DNA from: Erwinia amylovora
GTDB lineage: Bacteria > Pseudomonadota > Gammaproteobacteria > Enterobacterales > Enterobacteriaceae
Length of the DNA stretch: 64,000 bases
Reading direction: 5' to 3'
NCBI RefSeq assembly: GCF_017161565.1
Contig: NZ_CP066796.1
Span: forward strand, 186,001 to 250,000
A model generated the notes under the pieces. That model had not been told where the DNA came from. It ran no database searches and saw only the letters and a program-made list of their open reading frames with translations. Numbering within the stretch: position 1 is the stretch's first letter; each line of letters opens with the position of its first letter. Shown piece by piece: positions 10,017-19,198 of this stretch. The translations under genes were made by a program, and so were the position numbers.

Positions 10017-11090
10017 ATGGCAGGTCTGAGGCTTCAGGCAGTAACCAAATGCTGGGACGCGAAAACCCCGGTTATTCATCCGCTGGATGTCACCATCCGT
10101 GACGGTGAGTTTATGGTGATAGTCGGTCCGTCCGGCTGTGGTAAATCAACGCTGCTACGCATGGTCGCCGGACTGGAGCCTGTCACCAGCGGCGATATCT
10201 GGATCGACACGCGGCGCGTGACGGAAGAAGAACCGAAAGATCGCGGTATCGCCATGGTGTTTCAAAACTACGCGCTCTACCCGCATATGAGCGTGGAGGA
10301 AAATATGGCCTGGGGCCTGAAAATCCGCGGCATGGGGAAACAGCAGATCCGTCAGCGTGTGCTGGAAACGGCCCGCAGTCTGGAGCTGGAAGCGCTGTTG
10401 CAGCGCCGCCCGCGTGAACTTTCCGGCGGGCAGCGGCAGCGCGTGGCGATGGGGCGCGCCATCGTGCGCGAACCGGCGGTGTTCCTGTTTGATGAACCGC
10501 TGTCCAACCTTGATGCGCGCCTGCGCGTACAGATGCGCCTGGAACTGCAACAGCTGCACCGCCGTCTGAATACCACCAGCCTGTATGTGACGCACGATCA
10601 GGTAGAGGCGATGACGCTGGCGCAGCGCGTGATGGTGATGAATAAGGGCGTGCTGGAGCAGCTTGGCACCCCGATCGAGATCTACCAACGTCCGGCCACA
10701 CGCTTTGTCGCCAGCTTTATTGGCGCGCCGGCAATGAATTTGCTGGAAGGCCGGATTAACCGTGACGGTTCAGCTTTTACCCTGAATGACGGCATAACGT
10801 TGCCGCTGGATGGCGCGAAGGCGCGCTGGGCCGACCGGCGGTTGACGTTAGGGATCCGCCCGGAGCATATTGAGCTGTCCTCACAGCAGAACGGCGGCAT
10901 TCCGCTGGTGGCAGATACACTGGAAATGCTGGGCGCGGATAACCTCGTCCACGGCCGCCTGGGCAGCAGCAATGTGGTGGTACGCTTGCCGCACTCGCTG
11001 CGCCCGGCGATGGGCAGCACTCTTTGGCTGGATCTGCCACCGCGCTCGCTCCACTTTTTTGATGAAAACCAACAAAGGATAGAATCATGA
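10017..11090 (+). CDS. ugpC: sn-glycerol-3-phosphate ABC transporter ATPase UgpC
   Basis: 357 residues. Walker [10 protein letters not shown] at 37-45, Q-loop [11 protein letters not shown], signature [16 protein letters not shown], Walker [14 protein letters not shown]-loop [15 protein letters not shown]-terminal MalK-like regulatory TOBE domain starts near residue 235 ([17 protein letters not shown]). It energises UgpAE. The stop overlaps the ugpQ start (ATGA). Confidence 0.97.
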   Translation: MAGLRLQAVTKCWDAKTPVIHPLDVTIRDGEFMVIVGPSGCGKSTLLRMVAGLEPVTSGDIWIDTRRVTEEEPKDRGIAMVFQNYALYPHMSVEENMAWGLKIRGMGKQQIRQRVLETARSLELEALLQRRPRELSGGQRQRVAMGRAIVREPAVFLFDEPLSNLDARLRVQMRLELQQLHRRLNTTSLYVTHDQVEAMTLAQRVMVMNKGVLEQLGTPIEIYQRPATRFVASFIGAPAMNLLEGRINRDGSAFTLNDGITLPLDGAKARWADRRLTLGIRPEHIELSSQQNGGIPLVADTLEMLGADNLVHGRLGSSNVVVRLPHSLRPAMGSTLWLDLPPRSLHFFDENQQRIES

Positions 11091-11827
11091 CGGTTAGCTG
11101 GCCTTACCCACCGATTGTCGCCCATCGCGGCGGCGGCAAACTGGCACCGGAAAATACGTTGGCCGCCATTGACGTTGGTGCGCAGCTGGGGCACCGGATG
11201 ATTGAGTTTGATGCCAGGCTGTCGCAGGACGGCGAAATTTTCCTGCTGCATGATGAGACCCTGAACCGCACCAGCAATGGCCGGGGCGTTGCGCGGGATC
11301 TGCCGTGGAGCCAGCTGGTACAGCTGGACGCCGGCAGCTGGTTTGGCGGGGTATTCAGCGATGAGCGTTTGCCGCTGCTGGGCGAGGTTGCAGCCCGCTG
11401 TCGTCAGCACCGGCTAATGGCCAATATCGAAATTAAGCCGACCAGCGGCCTGGACCACGAAACCGGGCGTGCGGTGGCGCTGGCAGCAAGGGTGATGTGG
11501 CAGGGGCAGGTGGCTCCGCTGCTGTCTTCATTCTCTTTTCAGGCGCTGGAAGCCGCCCGGCAGGCGGCACCAGAGCTGCCGCGCGGACTGCTGCTGGATC
11601 AATGGGATAACCGCTGGCAGGAGATGACCACCGCATTAGAGTGTACGTCGATTCATCTCAATCACCGTGTGCTGAATGCAGCACGCGTTGCCCTGTTGAA
11701 ACGGGGAGGTTTACGCATTCTGGTGTACACGGTGAATAAGCCTGAACGTGCGCACGAGCTGCTGCAATGGGGCGTTGATGCCATCTGCACCGATCGTATT
11801 GATGAGATAGGGCCGGATTTCCACTAA
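11087..11827 (+). CDS. ugpQ: Cytoplasmic glycerophosphodiester phosphodiesterase UgpQ
   Basis: 246 residues, GDPD TIM barrel. Catalytic and metal residues are visible in [13 protein letters not shown] (H13, E22), [11 protein letters not shown] (E40, D42) and [14 protein letters not shown] (H55). It hydrolyses imported glycerophosphodiesters to glycerol-3-phosphate plus alcohol, matching Ugp transport of the same substrates. It is the last gene of the operon, overlapping ugpC by four bases. Confidence 0.96.
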   Translation: MTVSWPYPPIVAHRGGGKLAPENTLAAIDVGAQLGHRMIEFDARLSQDGEIFLLHDETLNRTSNGRGVARDLPWSQLVQLDAGSWFGGVFSDERLPLLGEVAARCRQHRLMANIEIKPTSGLDHETGRAVALAARVMWQGQVAPLLSSFSFQALEAARQAAPELPRGLLLDQWDNRWQEMTTALECTSIHLNHRVLNAARVALLKRGGLRILVYTVNKPERAHELLQWGVDAICTDRIDEIGPDFH

Positions 11828-11829
11828 GC

Positions 11830-11855
11830 GGGCGGATCAAAAATGCGATCCGCCC
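11830..11855. terminator. GC-rich hairpin after ugpQ
   Basis: GGGCGGATC and GATCCGCCC form a perfect nine-pair stem two bases after the ugpQ stop, between convergent ugpQ and yhhA. No T-run follows on either strand, so it is a hairpin of terminator type without a classic tail. Confidence 0.5.
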
Positions 11856-11899
11856 CTGCCGGTAGACGGTAAGCCGCTAACGGGGTTGGTGGGCGGCGA

Positions 11900-12187
11900 T
11901 CAGTTTGACTGCGTTGCGTTCGGCGAATTCGCTGGCGCATTCAGCGTACGCTGTGAGGCGCTGTCGCGCTGTTCCTGAAGTTTACGTTGCAGATCCTGCT
12001 GCTGGCGCTGCTGGTCCTGTTGCAGCTTCAGCTTCTGCTGCGATTGCTGGTTCTGCATCTGCTGCTGTAGCCGCTGTGTGCTGGGATTGTACCCCGGCTG
12101 CTGCGAATTATTACCGTTATTCAACATGTTAGCCATCCCGCTCAGTGGCAGGATGGCGGCAAAAATGACCAGCCATTGTGTTTTCAT
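11900..12187 (-). CDS. yhhA: Small exported Gln-rich protein YhhA (DUF2756 family)
   Basis: 95 residues starting at the ATG at 12187, which follows a strong GGAGGAG site; an upstream in-frame start at 12256 has none. A signal peptide (MKTQWLVIFAAILPLSGMA, about 19 residues) leads a low-complexity Gln/Asn/Arg-rich region with likely coiled-coil character (QQQMQNQQSQQKLKLQQDQQ). E. coli YhhA is longer (146) and Gln-rich as well. The function is unknown and the location is probably periplasmic. It is divergent from ggt, as in E. coli. Confidence 0.82.
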   Translation of the reverse strand: MKTQWLVIFAAILPLSGMANMLNNGNNSQQPGYNPSTQRLQQQMQNQQSQQKLKLQQDQQRQQQDLQRKLQEQRDSASQRTLNAPANSPNATQSN

Positions 12188-12346
12188 TTTTACTCCTCCG
12201 CGTGACTTATTGAGTTTAATACACCCGTTACTTGCTGGCTCCAGGAGCGCTCTCAATTGAGGTTATCGTTCGCTTTTTGTTCCGTTTTATGCTTATTTAT
12301 CAATGTTCAAGCACAGCATAAATAAATAAATATAAAGGATAAAAAA

Positions 12347-14098
12347 ATGACGACAAAAAGCTCATTAAAGCGCCTGTCAGGTGCGCTGTTGATCGGTTTG
12401 CTGATGTGCCAGGGGGCGACGGCTACAGCGCCCGCTACAGCGCCGGTTTCTTACGGCGTTGGCACAGACACCTTCCATCCGGTCAGGGCACAGCACGGCA
12501 TGGTGGCCTCGGCGGATGCTACCGCCACCGCCGTTGGCGTGAAAATTCTTCAGCAGGGCGGGAACGCGGTGGATGCTGCCGTGGCGGTTGGCTACGCGCT
12601 GGCCGTAACCCATCCACAGGCCGGTAACCTGGGCGGCGGCGGCTTTATGCTGCTGCGCACCGCGTCCGGTTATACCACCTCGATTGATTTCCGTGAGACG
12701 GCCCCGTTGCGCGCCAGCCGCAATATGTTCCTGGATGCGGCGGGTAACGCCGACAGCAAAAAATCACTGACCTCACCGCTGGCCTCCGGCGTGCCCGGCA
12801 CCGTGGCCGGGTTTGCCCTGGCGAATCAAAAGTACGGTACGCTGCCGCTTAGCCAGCTGATCAAGCCGGCGCTGGATCTGGCGCGTAACGGTATCGTGGT
12901 CAATGATTCACTGGCCGACGATCTCAAGGTTTATGGTAAAGAGGTGCTGCTGGATCATGCCAACAGTAAAGCCATTTTCTTCAAGGCCGACGGTACGCCG
13001 TATCGCCAGGGTGAAAAGCTGGTGCAGCGCAATCTGGCCCACAGCCTGGAACTGATCGCTCGCCAGGGGCCGGATGCTTTCTACAAGGGCAAAATTGCTG
13101 ATGAGATCGCTGGCGAAATGGAACAGCACGGCGGGCTGATCGCTAAAGCCGATCTGGCGAACTACCGGGCGATAGAGCGTAAGCCGGTCGGCGGGACCTA
13201 TCGCGGTTATCAGGTGTTTTCCATGCCGCCACCGTCCTCTGGCGGCGTGCATATTGTGCAGATCCTTAATATTCTGGAAAACTTTGATTTGGCCAAAATG
13301 GGCTTCGGCAGCGCCGATGCGATGCAGGTAATGGCGGAGGCGGAAAAATACGCCTACGCCGATCGCTCGCAATACCTCGGTGACCCGGATTTCGTTAAAG
13401 TTCCCGTGCAGGCACTGATCGATAAAGCCTATGCCAAATCACTGGCGCAGCAGATCGATGTGGCCAGGACGCGCCCTTCTTCTGAGGTCAAACCGGGCAA
13501 ACTGGCTCCGTATGAAAGCGATCAGACCACGCATTTCTCGGTAGTCGACAAAGACGGTAACGCGGTGGCGGTGACCTACACGCTGAACACTAATTTCGGT
13601 AGCGGCATTGTCGCCGGAAACAGCGGTATTCTGCTGAACAACGAAATGGATGATTTCTCTGTCAAGCCGGGAACGCCGAACGTCTATGGCCTGGTGGGCG
13701 GTGAAGCTAACGCCGTGCAGCCCTATAAACGCCCGCTCTCTTCCATGTCCCCCACCATAGTGGTGAAAGACGGTAAGACCTGGCTGGTGACCGGCAGTCC
13801 GGGCGGCAGCCGTATCATCACTACCGTGTTGCAGATGGTGGTTAACAGCATCGACTTTGGGATGAACGTCGCCGAAGCCACCGATGCGCCGCGTTTCCAC
13901 CATCAGTGGCTGCCGGACCAGCTGCGGGTAGAAAAGGGCTTCAGCCCGGATACGCTGAAACTGCTGACTGAAAAGGGGCAGAACGTAAAGGTGATGGCGA
14001 CGATGGGCAGCAGCCAGAGCATTATGCTGGGGCCAGACGGCACCCGTTATGGTGCCTCCGATCCGCGTACCATTGATGATTTGACGGCAGGATATTGA
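12347..14098 (+). CDS. ggt: Periplasmic gamma-glutamyltranspeptidase Ggt (precursor)
   Basis: 583 residues (E. coli 580). A signal peptide of about 27 residues ends in the Ala/Thr-rich stretch GATATAPATAP. The precursor is an Ntn-hydrolase that cuts itself before the catalytic threonine. T394 opens TTHFSVVDKDGNAVAVTYTL, which corresponds to T391 of E. coli. The lid-loop region PYKRPLSSMSPTIV and GSPGGSRIITTVLQ oxyanion residues are present. It transfers or hydrolyses the gamma-glutamyl group of glutathione and related peptides in the periplasm. It ends in a GC-rich hairpin shared with convergent yhhY. Confidence 0.97.
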   Translation: MTTKSSLKRLSGALLIGLLMCQGATATAPATAPVSYGVGTDTFHPVRAQHGMVASADATATAVGVKILQQGGNAVDAAVAVGYALAVTHPQAGNLGGGGFMLLRTASGYTTSIDFRETAPLRASRNMFLDAAGNADSKKSLTSPLASGVPGTVAGFALANQKYGTLPLSQLIKPALDLARNGIVVNDSLADDLKVYGKEVLLDHANSKAIFFKADGTPYRQGEKLVQRNLAHSLELIARQGPDAFYKGKIADEIAGEMEQHGGLIAKADLANYRAIERKPVGGTYRGYQVFSMPPPSSGGVHIVQILNILENFDLAKMGFGSADAMQVMAEAEKYAYADRSQYLGDPDFVKVPVQALIDKAYAKSLAQQIDVARTRPSSEVKPGKLAPYESDQTTHFSVVDKDGNAVAVTYTLNTNFGSGIVAGNSGILLNNEMDDFSVKPGTPNVYGLVGGEANAVQPYKRPLSSMSPTIVVKDGKTWLVTGSPGGSRIITTVLQMVVNSIDFGMNVAEATDAPRFHHQWLPDQLRVEKGFSPDTLKLLTEKGQNVKVMATMGSSQSIMLGPDGTRYGASDPRTIDDLTAGY

Positions 14099-14127
14099 CG
14101 CGGCATTTCTGTTTCGGGTAATCGGTG

Positions 14128-14152
14128 GCGGGGAGGATAAATACCTCCCCGC
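14128..14152. terminator. GC-rich hairpin between convergent ggt and yhhY
   Basis: GCGGGGAGG and CCTCCCCGC form a perfect nine-pair stem around ATAAATA. It is symmetric and can serve both genes, but neither side has a T-run. Confidence 0.5.
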
Positions 14153-14159
14153 ATGCCCA

Positions 14160-14666
14160 TCAGGGCTGGAAACGCGCCATATACAGCGCATCGACCTGCT
14201 GGCCGTTACGCACGGCAAAACGCCGCGCGCGGCCTTCGGTTGCAAAACCAAACCGTTCATACAGTCCGATTGCCGCCTGATTATCGGCAAATACCTGCAG
14301 CTCAACGCGTTCAACCCCCAGCCAGTTATCACACAGGTCAAGAATGGCGCGCATCATGGCTGTTGCCACGCCCTTACCGCGAGGATTGCTATCGACGCCA
14401 GGTCCGAAACTGGCCGTGTGACGGCGGCGTGCAGGGCCGTTGATGTAAACCGTCACCTGACCGACAATGCGATCTGCTATGCAGGCAACCAGCATATGCG
14501 TTCCCTCTGGTAGCGTGCTGATACGATGTTGCCACTTTTGTAGCGAGGGGTGGGGGAGCTGTAGCGTATCGGCCATGGTGTCCGGCTGACTATATAGCTG
14601 AAGCAGCGCCCCGGCATCTTCGGTAACCGCATGCCGAATCACTGTTTCACTCATATCGCTACTCAT
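14160..14666 (-). CDS. yhhY: GNAT N-acetyltransferase YhhY (AaaT-like)
   Basis: 168 residues. GNAT fold with VDSNPRGKGVATAMMRAIL as the acetyl-CoA loop and IGLYERFGFATEG as the C-terminal motif B. It is close to E. coli YhhY, reported to acetylate some amino acids such as Met and Phe. The start is uncertain: a second ATG at 14654 (MSETVIRH) aligns better with the E. coli start, while the ATG at 14666 gives four more residues; neither has a strong ribosome site. E. coli yhhX, normally on the far side of ryhB, is absent here. Confidence 0.9.
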   Translation of the reverse strand: MSSDMSETVIRHAVTEDAGALLQLYSQPDTMADTLQLPHPSLQKWQHRISTLPEGTHMLVACIADRIVGQVTVYINGPARRRHTASFGPGVDSNPRGKGVATAMMRAILDLCDNWLGVERVELQVFADNQAAIGLYERFGFATEGRARRFAVRNGQQVDALYMARFQP

Positions 14667-14738
14667 TATGGATTTGGATCCCCTTTAAAATCATGGTCTT
14701 TGAGCATTAAGGCAAGTAAAAATTATTCAAAAAATGGC

Positions 14739-14774
14739 TTTACAACTGCGAATGATAATGATTATTATTGCCAT
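14739..14774 (+). promoter_or_regulatory. ryhB promoter overlapped by a Fur box
   Basis: TTTACA at 14739-14744 and TATTAT at 14763-14768 (18 bases apart) form a promoter. GATAATGATTATTATTG from 14754 matches 14 of 19 positions of the Fur consensus and covers the -10. Iron-loaded Fur would block transcription. Confidence 0.8.
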
Positions 14775-14871
14775 GCGCTTTCAGACGGGCTTACGGTGCC
14801 CGCTGAAAGAGCACGACATTGCTCACATTGCTTCCAAAATTTTTAGCCAGCACGGGTGCTGGCTTTTTTTT
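14775..14871 (+). ncRNA. ryhB: Iron-stress small RNA RyhB
   Basis: The core GCACGACATTGCTCACATTG followed by CTTCC (14811-14835) is the conserved RyhB seed region, identical to E. coli over that stretch. It ends in a terminator stem AGCCAGCAC/GTGCTGGCT with eight T. The 5' part (TTTCAGACGGGC...GCCCGCTGAAAG) forms its own hairpin and differs from E. coli in sequence. RyhB is an Hfq-dependent RNA made when iron is scarce that represses mRNAs of iron-using proteins. The place beside yhhY is the same as in E. coli. The 5' end is inferred from the promoter. Confidence 0.93.
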
Positions 14872-14991
14872 GTCCGTTAGCCTCCCGCCGCCCGTTACGT
14901 CGAATAATTTGAACAGAGAAGACAATTTTCTCCGCTATCATCACAGGTTCTCCGGGTTCAGACTGGGTGAAAACCTTGAGGAGAACGGAAC

Positions 14992-15687
14992 ATGATTTAT
15001 CTACGCAAAGCACAAGATCGCGGACATGCCAATCACGGCTGGCTGGACAGCTACCATACTTTCTCCTTCGCGGATTACTACGATGCCAGCTTTATGGGCT
15101 TTTCGGCGCTGCGGGTGATCAACGAAGATGTGATCGACCCCGGGCAGGGGTTTGGTACGCATCCCCATAAAGATATGGAAATCCTCACCTACGTGCTGTC
15201 CGGCACCGTTGAGCATCAGGACAGTATGGGCAACAAAGAGCAGATCCCGGCAGGCGAGTTCCAGATTATGAGCGCCGGCACCGGCGTGCGTCATTCGGAG
15301 TACAACGCCAGCAAAACCGTGCCGCTGCATCTGTATCAGATTTGGATCATCCCGGAACGCAGCGGGATTGAACCGCGCTACGAGCAGCGCCGGTTTGACG
15401 ATGTTCAGGGCCGCCAGCTGGTGCTCTCGCCGGATGCGCGAGAAGGATCGCTGAAAGTATACCAGGATATGACGCTGTCACGCTGGGCGCTGCGCGCGGG
15501 TGAGCAGGGCAGTATTGATGTTGCTGCCGGTCGTCATATCTGGATCCAGGTGGTGAAAGGTGAAGTGACCGTCAACGGAGAGCAGGCAAGTACCAGCGAT
15601 GCCCTGGCAATCCGGGATGAGCCATCGCTGGCGGTAACCGCGGACAGCGCTGCCGAGATCCTGGTGTTTGACCTGCCAGCGGTGTAA
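14992..15687 (+). CDS. yhhW: Pirin-family protein YhhW (quercetin 2,3-dioxygenase type)
   Basis: 231 residues, the E. coli length. The double cupin metal ligands are visible: GTHPHKDMEI (H57, H59) and GVRHSEYN (H101, E103). E. coli YhhW cleaves quercetin in vitro; the natural substrate is not known. ATG at 14992 follows TTGAGGAGAACGGAAC, a strong ribosome site. A rho-independent terminator follows 18 bases after the stop. Confidence 0.95.
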   Translation: MIYLRKAQDRGHANHGWLDSYHTFSFADYYDASFMGFSALRVINEDVIDPGQGFGTHPHKDMEILTYVLSGTVEHQDSMGNKEQIPAGEFQIMSAGTGVRHSEYNASKTVPLHLYQIWIIPERSGIEPRYEQRRFDDVQGRQLVLSPDAREGSLKVYQDMTLSRWALRAGEQGSIDVAAGRHIWIQVVKGEVTVNGEQASTSDALAIRDEPSLAVTADSAAEILVFDLPAV

Positions 15688-15705
15688 ATGGCATTTTTTA
15701 ATGAC

Positions 15706-15734
15706 GGGTGCGCCAGTTCGCACCCTTTTTTTTG
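15706..15734 (+). terminator. yhhW rho-independent terminator
   Basis: GGGTGCG and CGCACCC flank CCAGTT, followed by eight T. It separates yhhW from gntR. Confidence 0.9.
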
Positions 15735-15875
15735 CTGTTTACGCAGTGTGATAGCGTTTTCCATTCGCGTTAACAGTGAAATCTGTGAGGTTGATTCACG
15801 GGTTTGCTTCGGGTTAACGTCAATTCAGCGCTTTTTGTTACACTCCGCTTAACAAATTCCTGCCAGCTGAAGAAA

Positions 15876-16871
15876 ATGAAGAAAAAAAGACTGGGATTAC
15901 AAGACGTTGCCGACCGGATCGGCATCACCAAAATGACCGTTAGCCGTTATCTGCGTCATCCCGATCGGGTCTCTGCCGCGCTGCAGAGCAGGATCGCCAT
16001 CGCGCTGGATGAACTGGGCTATATTCCCAATCGCGCCCCGGAAATGCTCTCCAACGCCACCAGCCGGGCGATTGGTGTGCTGCTGCCGTCACTGACCAAC
16101 CAGGTGTTTGCCGACGTGCTGCGCGGTATTGAAGCCGTGACCGATGCCACAGGCTACCAGACGCTGCTGGGACATTTTGGCTACAGCGCTGAAAAAGAAG
16201 AGTTACAGCTGCGCTCGTTACTGACGTGGAATATTGACGGGCTGATCCTCACCGAACGTACCCACACCGCTGCCAGCTTGCGCATGATCGAAACCTCCGG
16301 CATTCCGGTGGTTGAGACGATGGACTGTACCTCGCCCTGTCTTGATATGGCGGTAGGGATCGATAACGTGGAGGCGGCGCGGCAGATGACCCGGGCTATC
16401 CTGCAAAAAGGCCACCGGAATACGGTATATCTGGGCGCGCGCCTTGATGAACGTACCCTGCAGAAAGAGCAGGGCTATCGCCTCGCCATGCTGGAAGCCG
16501 GGCTGGAGCCAAAGAGCGTGATGATGGAAGCGGCGTCGTCATATTCCGCCGGGGCGATGCTGTTATGTGAGGCGCAAAAGCGCTATCCACAGACCGACAG
16601 CCTGTTCTGTACCAACGACGACCTGGCGGTGGGGGCGATGTTTGAATGCCAGCGACAGGGGCTGCGCGTACCACAGCAGATGGCCATCGCCGGATTCCAC
16701 GGCCATGATATTGCTCAGGTGGTGACGCCACGGCTGGCCACGGTGCAAACGCCGCGTGAACGTATCGGCAATCAGGCGGCCAGGCTGTTGCTGGCACGCA
16801 TCCGTGGGGAGCGCATTACTCATCAATCGGTGGATGTCGGATTTACCATTTCTCCGGGCGAAAGTATCTGA
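15876..16871 (+). CDS. gntR: Gluconate repressor GntR (LacI family)
   Basis: 331 residues starting at the ATG at 15876 (MKKKRLGLQDVADRIG), the E. coli start and length; an upstream in-frame start at 15804 would add 24 unmatched residues. An N-terminal LacI-type helix-turn-helix (LQDVADRIGITKMTVSRYL) and hinge (PNRAPEMLSNATSRAIGVLL) are followed by a periplasmic-binding-like sensor domain. It represses gluconate genes until gluconate binds. A matching operator lies ahead of gntK at 17069-17083. Confidence 0.96.
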   Translation: MKKKRLGLQDVADRIGITKMTVSRYLRHPDRVSAALQSRIAIALDELGYIPNRAPEMLSNATSRAIGVLLPSLTNQVFADVLRGIEAVTDATGYQTLLGHFGYSAEKEELQLRSLLTWNIDGLILTERTHTAASLRMIETSGIPVVETMDCTSPCLDMAVGIDNVEAARQMTRAILQKGHRNTVYLGARLDERTLQKEQGYRLAMLEAGLEPKSVMMEAASSYSAGAMLLCEAQKRYPQTDSLFCTNDDLAVGAMFECQRQGLRVPQQMAIAGFHGHDIAQVVTPRLATVQTPRERIGNQAARLLLARIRGERITHQSVDVGFTISPGESI

Positions 16872-17068
16872 TGAAGGCGCAGCCCGGTTGTGGCCTGACG
16901 GCAAATGCTGACTGACAAGTGCAGAGCGCGTGGTGAAATAACAGTGCTGCGCGTGCGCTTTACCTCTTTGTGCCTCTCTTAATCTGATTCTGCGTTTTTT
17001 TTGACAGTCTTCACACTTACCAGTTTTTTCCAATAAGGCTGTTGCTATCACCCATTCACGCTCTAACA

Positions 17069-17084
17069 ATGTTACCGATAACAA
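17069..17084 (+). promoter_or_regulatory. GntR operator upstream of gntKU
   Basis: ATGTTACCGATAACAA is a near-perfect inverted repeat (ATGTTA/TAACAA) with a central CG, as expected for LacI-family operators and like the ATGTTA-N4-TAACAT gnt consensus. It sits 42 bases before the gntK start. TTGACA at 17001-17006 could be the -35 but I see no clear -10 to match it. Confidence 0.7.
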
Positions 17085-17125
17085 CGCGGCTGCCATGGCT
17101 GCTTATTTCTGCCGGAGCAACAATA

Positions 17126-17674
17126 ATGACGACATCTTCTCCGTCCAATCATGTGTTTGTGTTGATGGGCGTATCCGGTAGCGGCAAGTCTGCCGTTGCC
17201 AACGCGGTGGCGTATCGGCTGAAGGCCGCTTTCCTTGACGGTGACTTCCTGCATCCGCGCGTCAACATCGAAAAAATGTCCGCTGGTCACCCGCTCAACG
17301 ACGACGACCGTCGTCCTTGGCTGCAGGCGATCAACGATGCGGCGTTTGCCATGCAGCGCACTAACGCGGTCTCACTGATTGTCTGCTCAGCACTGAAAAA
17401 GAGCTATCGCGATATTCTGCGCAAGGGTAATCCGAACCTCTCCTTTATTTATCTGAAAGGGGACTTCGCCACTATCGAATCGCGCCTGCGCGCGCGCAAA
17501 GGCCACTTCTTTAAACCCCAGATGCTGGTTACACAGTTTGCCACGCTGGAGCAGCCGGGTGACGATGAAAACGATATGCGGGTTGTCGATATTAACTCGT
17601 CGCTGGATGCGGTTGTCGCCACAACCCTGAAAGCCATCGATTCTGCCATCACACAAATAAGCAGGGCACCATGA
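17126..17674 (+). CDS. gntK: Gluconokinase GntK
   Basis: 182 residues from the ATG at 17126, which follows a GGAG site. The longer frame from 17042 would read through the operator and add 28 residues. P-loop GVSGSGKS at residues 15-22 and the gluconate kinase motifs LDGDFLHP and VCSALKKSYRD. It phosphorylates D-gluconate to 6-phosphogluconate for the Entner-Doudoroff and pentose phosphate routes. The stop overlaps the gntU start by four bases. Confidence 0.96.
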   Translation: MTTSSPSNHVFVLMGVSGSGKSAVANAVAYRLKAAFLDGDFLHPRVNIEKMSAGHPLNDDDRRPWLQAINDAAFAMQRTNAVSLIVCSALKKSYRDILRKGNPNLSFIYLKGDFATIESRLRARKGHFFKPQMLVTQFATLEQPGDDENDMRVVDINSSLDAVVATTLKAIDSAITQISRAP

Positions 17675-19011
17675 GTACGGCAACGCTGGTATTAACCGCA
17701 GCAGGTTCGGTGCTGCTGCTGCTGTTTTTGGTGATGAAGGCGCGTATGCACGCTTTCGTCGCGCTGATGTTGGTGTCCATCGGGGCCGGGCTGTTTTCCG
17801 GCATGCCGCTGGATAAAATCGCCGATACCATGCAAAAAGGCATGGGTGGCACGCTCGGCTTCCTTGCTATCGTCGTTGCGCTCGGGGCGATGTTCGGCAA
17901 AATCCTGCATGAAACCGGGGCGGTCGACCAAATCGCCATCCGCATGCTGAAAACCTTCGGTGAAAGCCGCGCTCATTACGCGATGGGGATCGCCGGGCTG
18001 ATTTGCGCTCTGCCGCTGTTTTTTGAAGTCGCGGTGGTGTTGTTAATCAGTATTGCCTTCGCCGTGGCGCGCCGCACCGGGGATAACCTGGTGAAGCTGG
18101 TTATCCCGCTGTTTGCCGGGGTCGCCGCCGCCGCCGCGTTCCTGCTGCCGGGTCCGGCTCCGATGCTGCTGGCGTCGCAGATGCATGCTGACTTTGGCTG
18201 GATGATCCTGCTGGGGCTGTGTGCCGCTATTCCGGGGATGCTGATCGCCGGGCCGCTGTTTGGCCGCTTTATCAGTCAGCACGTGCGGTTTGGGCTGCCA
18301 GCGGAAAGCAGCCAGCCGGAGTTTGATGAAAGCAAGCTGCCGTCGTTTGGCTTCAGCCTGGCGCTGATCCTGTTTCCGCTGATTCTGGTAGGTTTAAAGA
18401 CCATCGGCGCGCGTTTTACCACGCCGGCCAGCAGCCTGTATGAGTGGCTGGAGTTTATTGGCCATCCGTTTACCGCCATTCTGCTGGCCTGTCTGGTGGC
18501 CATCTACGGTCTTGCTTACCGCCAGGGTATGGACAAAGAACGCGTGATGCAGATTTGCGGCGCGGCGCTACAGCCGGCGGGCATTATCCTGTTGGTTATC
18601 GGCGCCGGCGGCGTATTTAAGCAGGTGCTGGTGGATTCCGGCGTCGGCCCGGCGCTGGGTAATGCACTGACCGGGGCCGGTTTACCGGTAGCGCTGGCGT
18701 GTTTTGTGCTGGCGGGTGCGGTACGTATCATCCAGGGATCGGCCACCGTTGCCTGTCTGACCGCAGTGGGCCTGATTATGCCGGTGATTGAGCCGCTGCA
18801 CTATTCCGGCGCACAGATGGCAGCCCTGTCGATCTGCATTGCCGGCGGGTCGATTATCTTCAGCCACGTCAATGATGCCGGCTTCTGGCTGTTCGGCCGT
18901 TTTACCGGGGCTACCGAAGGACAAACGCTGAAAACCTGGACGCTAATGGAAACCCTCCTCGGCACCGTGGGGGCGATTGTGGGCATGGTGGCCTTCGGAC
19001 TGCTGTCATAA
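17671..19011 (+). CDS. gntU: Gluconate permease GntU (GntP family)
   Basis: 446 residues, exactly the E. coli GntU length. Twelve to fourteen membrane segments and family motifs KGMGGTLGFLAIVVALGAMF and GPAPMLLASQM. It imports gluconate with low affinity by proton symport. Translationally coupled to gntK (ATGA). In E. coli yhgN lies between gntU and asd; here only 187 bases separate them. Confidence 0.96.
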   Translation: MSTATLVLTAAGSVLLLLFLVMKARMHAFVALMLVSIGAGLFSGMPLDKIADTMQKGMGGTLGFLAIVVALGAMFGKILHETGAVDQIAIRMLKTFGESRAHYAMGIAGLICALPLFFEVAVVLLISIAFAVARRTGDNLVKLVIPLFAGVAAAAAFLLPGPAPMLLASQMHADFGWMILLGLCAAIPGMLIAGPLFGRFISQHVRFGLPAESSQPEFDESKLPSFGFSLALILFPLILVGLKTIGARFTTPASSLYEWLEFIGHPFTAILLACLVAIYGLAYRQGMDKERVMQICGAALQPAGIILLVIGAGGVFKQVLVDSGVGPALGNALTGAGLPVALACFVLAGAVRIIQGSATVACLTAVGLIMPVIEPLHYSGAQMAALSICIAGGSIIFSHVNDAGFWLFGRFTGATEGQTLKTWTLMETLLGTVGAIVGMVAFGLLS

Positions 19012-19098
19012 ATCCGTACGGCGCTGCCTCTTCGCGTCACCCGCTGGAGAATTATAAGCAGCGCTGCTAAAAAAAACCGACTTATCGATTTAATTCGC

Positions 19099-19126
19099 TT
19101 GCCACTTTTTCTGCAACTTGTAAGGT
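19099..19126 (+). promoter_or_regulatory. Candidate asd promoter
   Basis: TTGCCA at 19099-19104 and TAAGGT at 19121-19126 are spaced by 16 bases, about 70 bases ahead of asd. It is a moderate sigma-70 match and the only evident one in the gntU-asd gap. Confidence 0.3.
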
Positions 19127-19198
19127 TTAAGCCTGATTTTTTCAACTCTAACAGGTCCGGCGTGACTGGCAGGTCAGGCCGCCCGAAGCAGGTTTAAC

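Noticed and set aside
12078..12260. Plus-strand frames opposite yhhA
   Set aside because: They mirror the Gln-rich repeat codons of yhhA on the other strand and have no ribosome sites.
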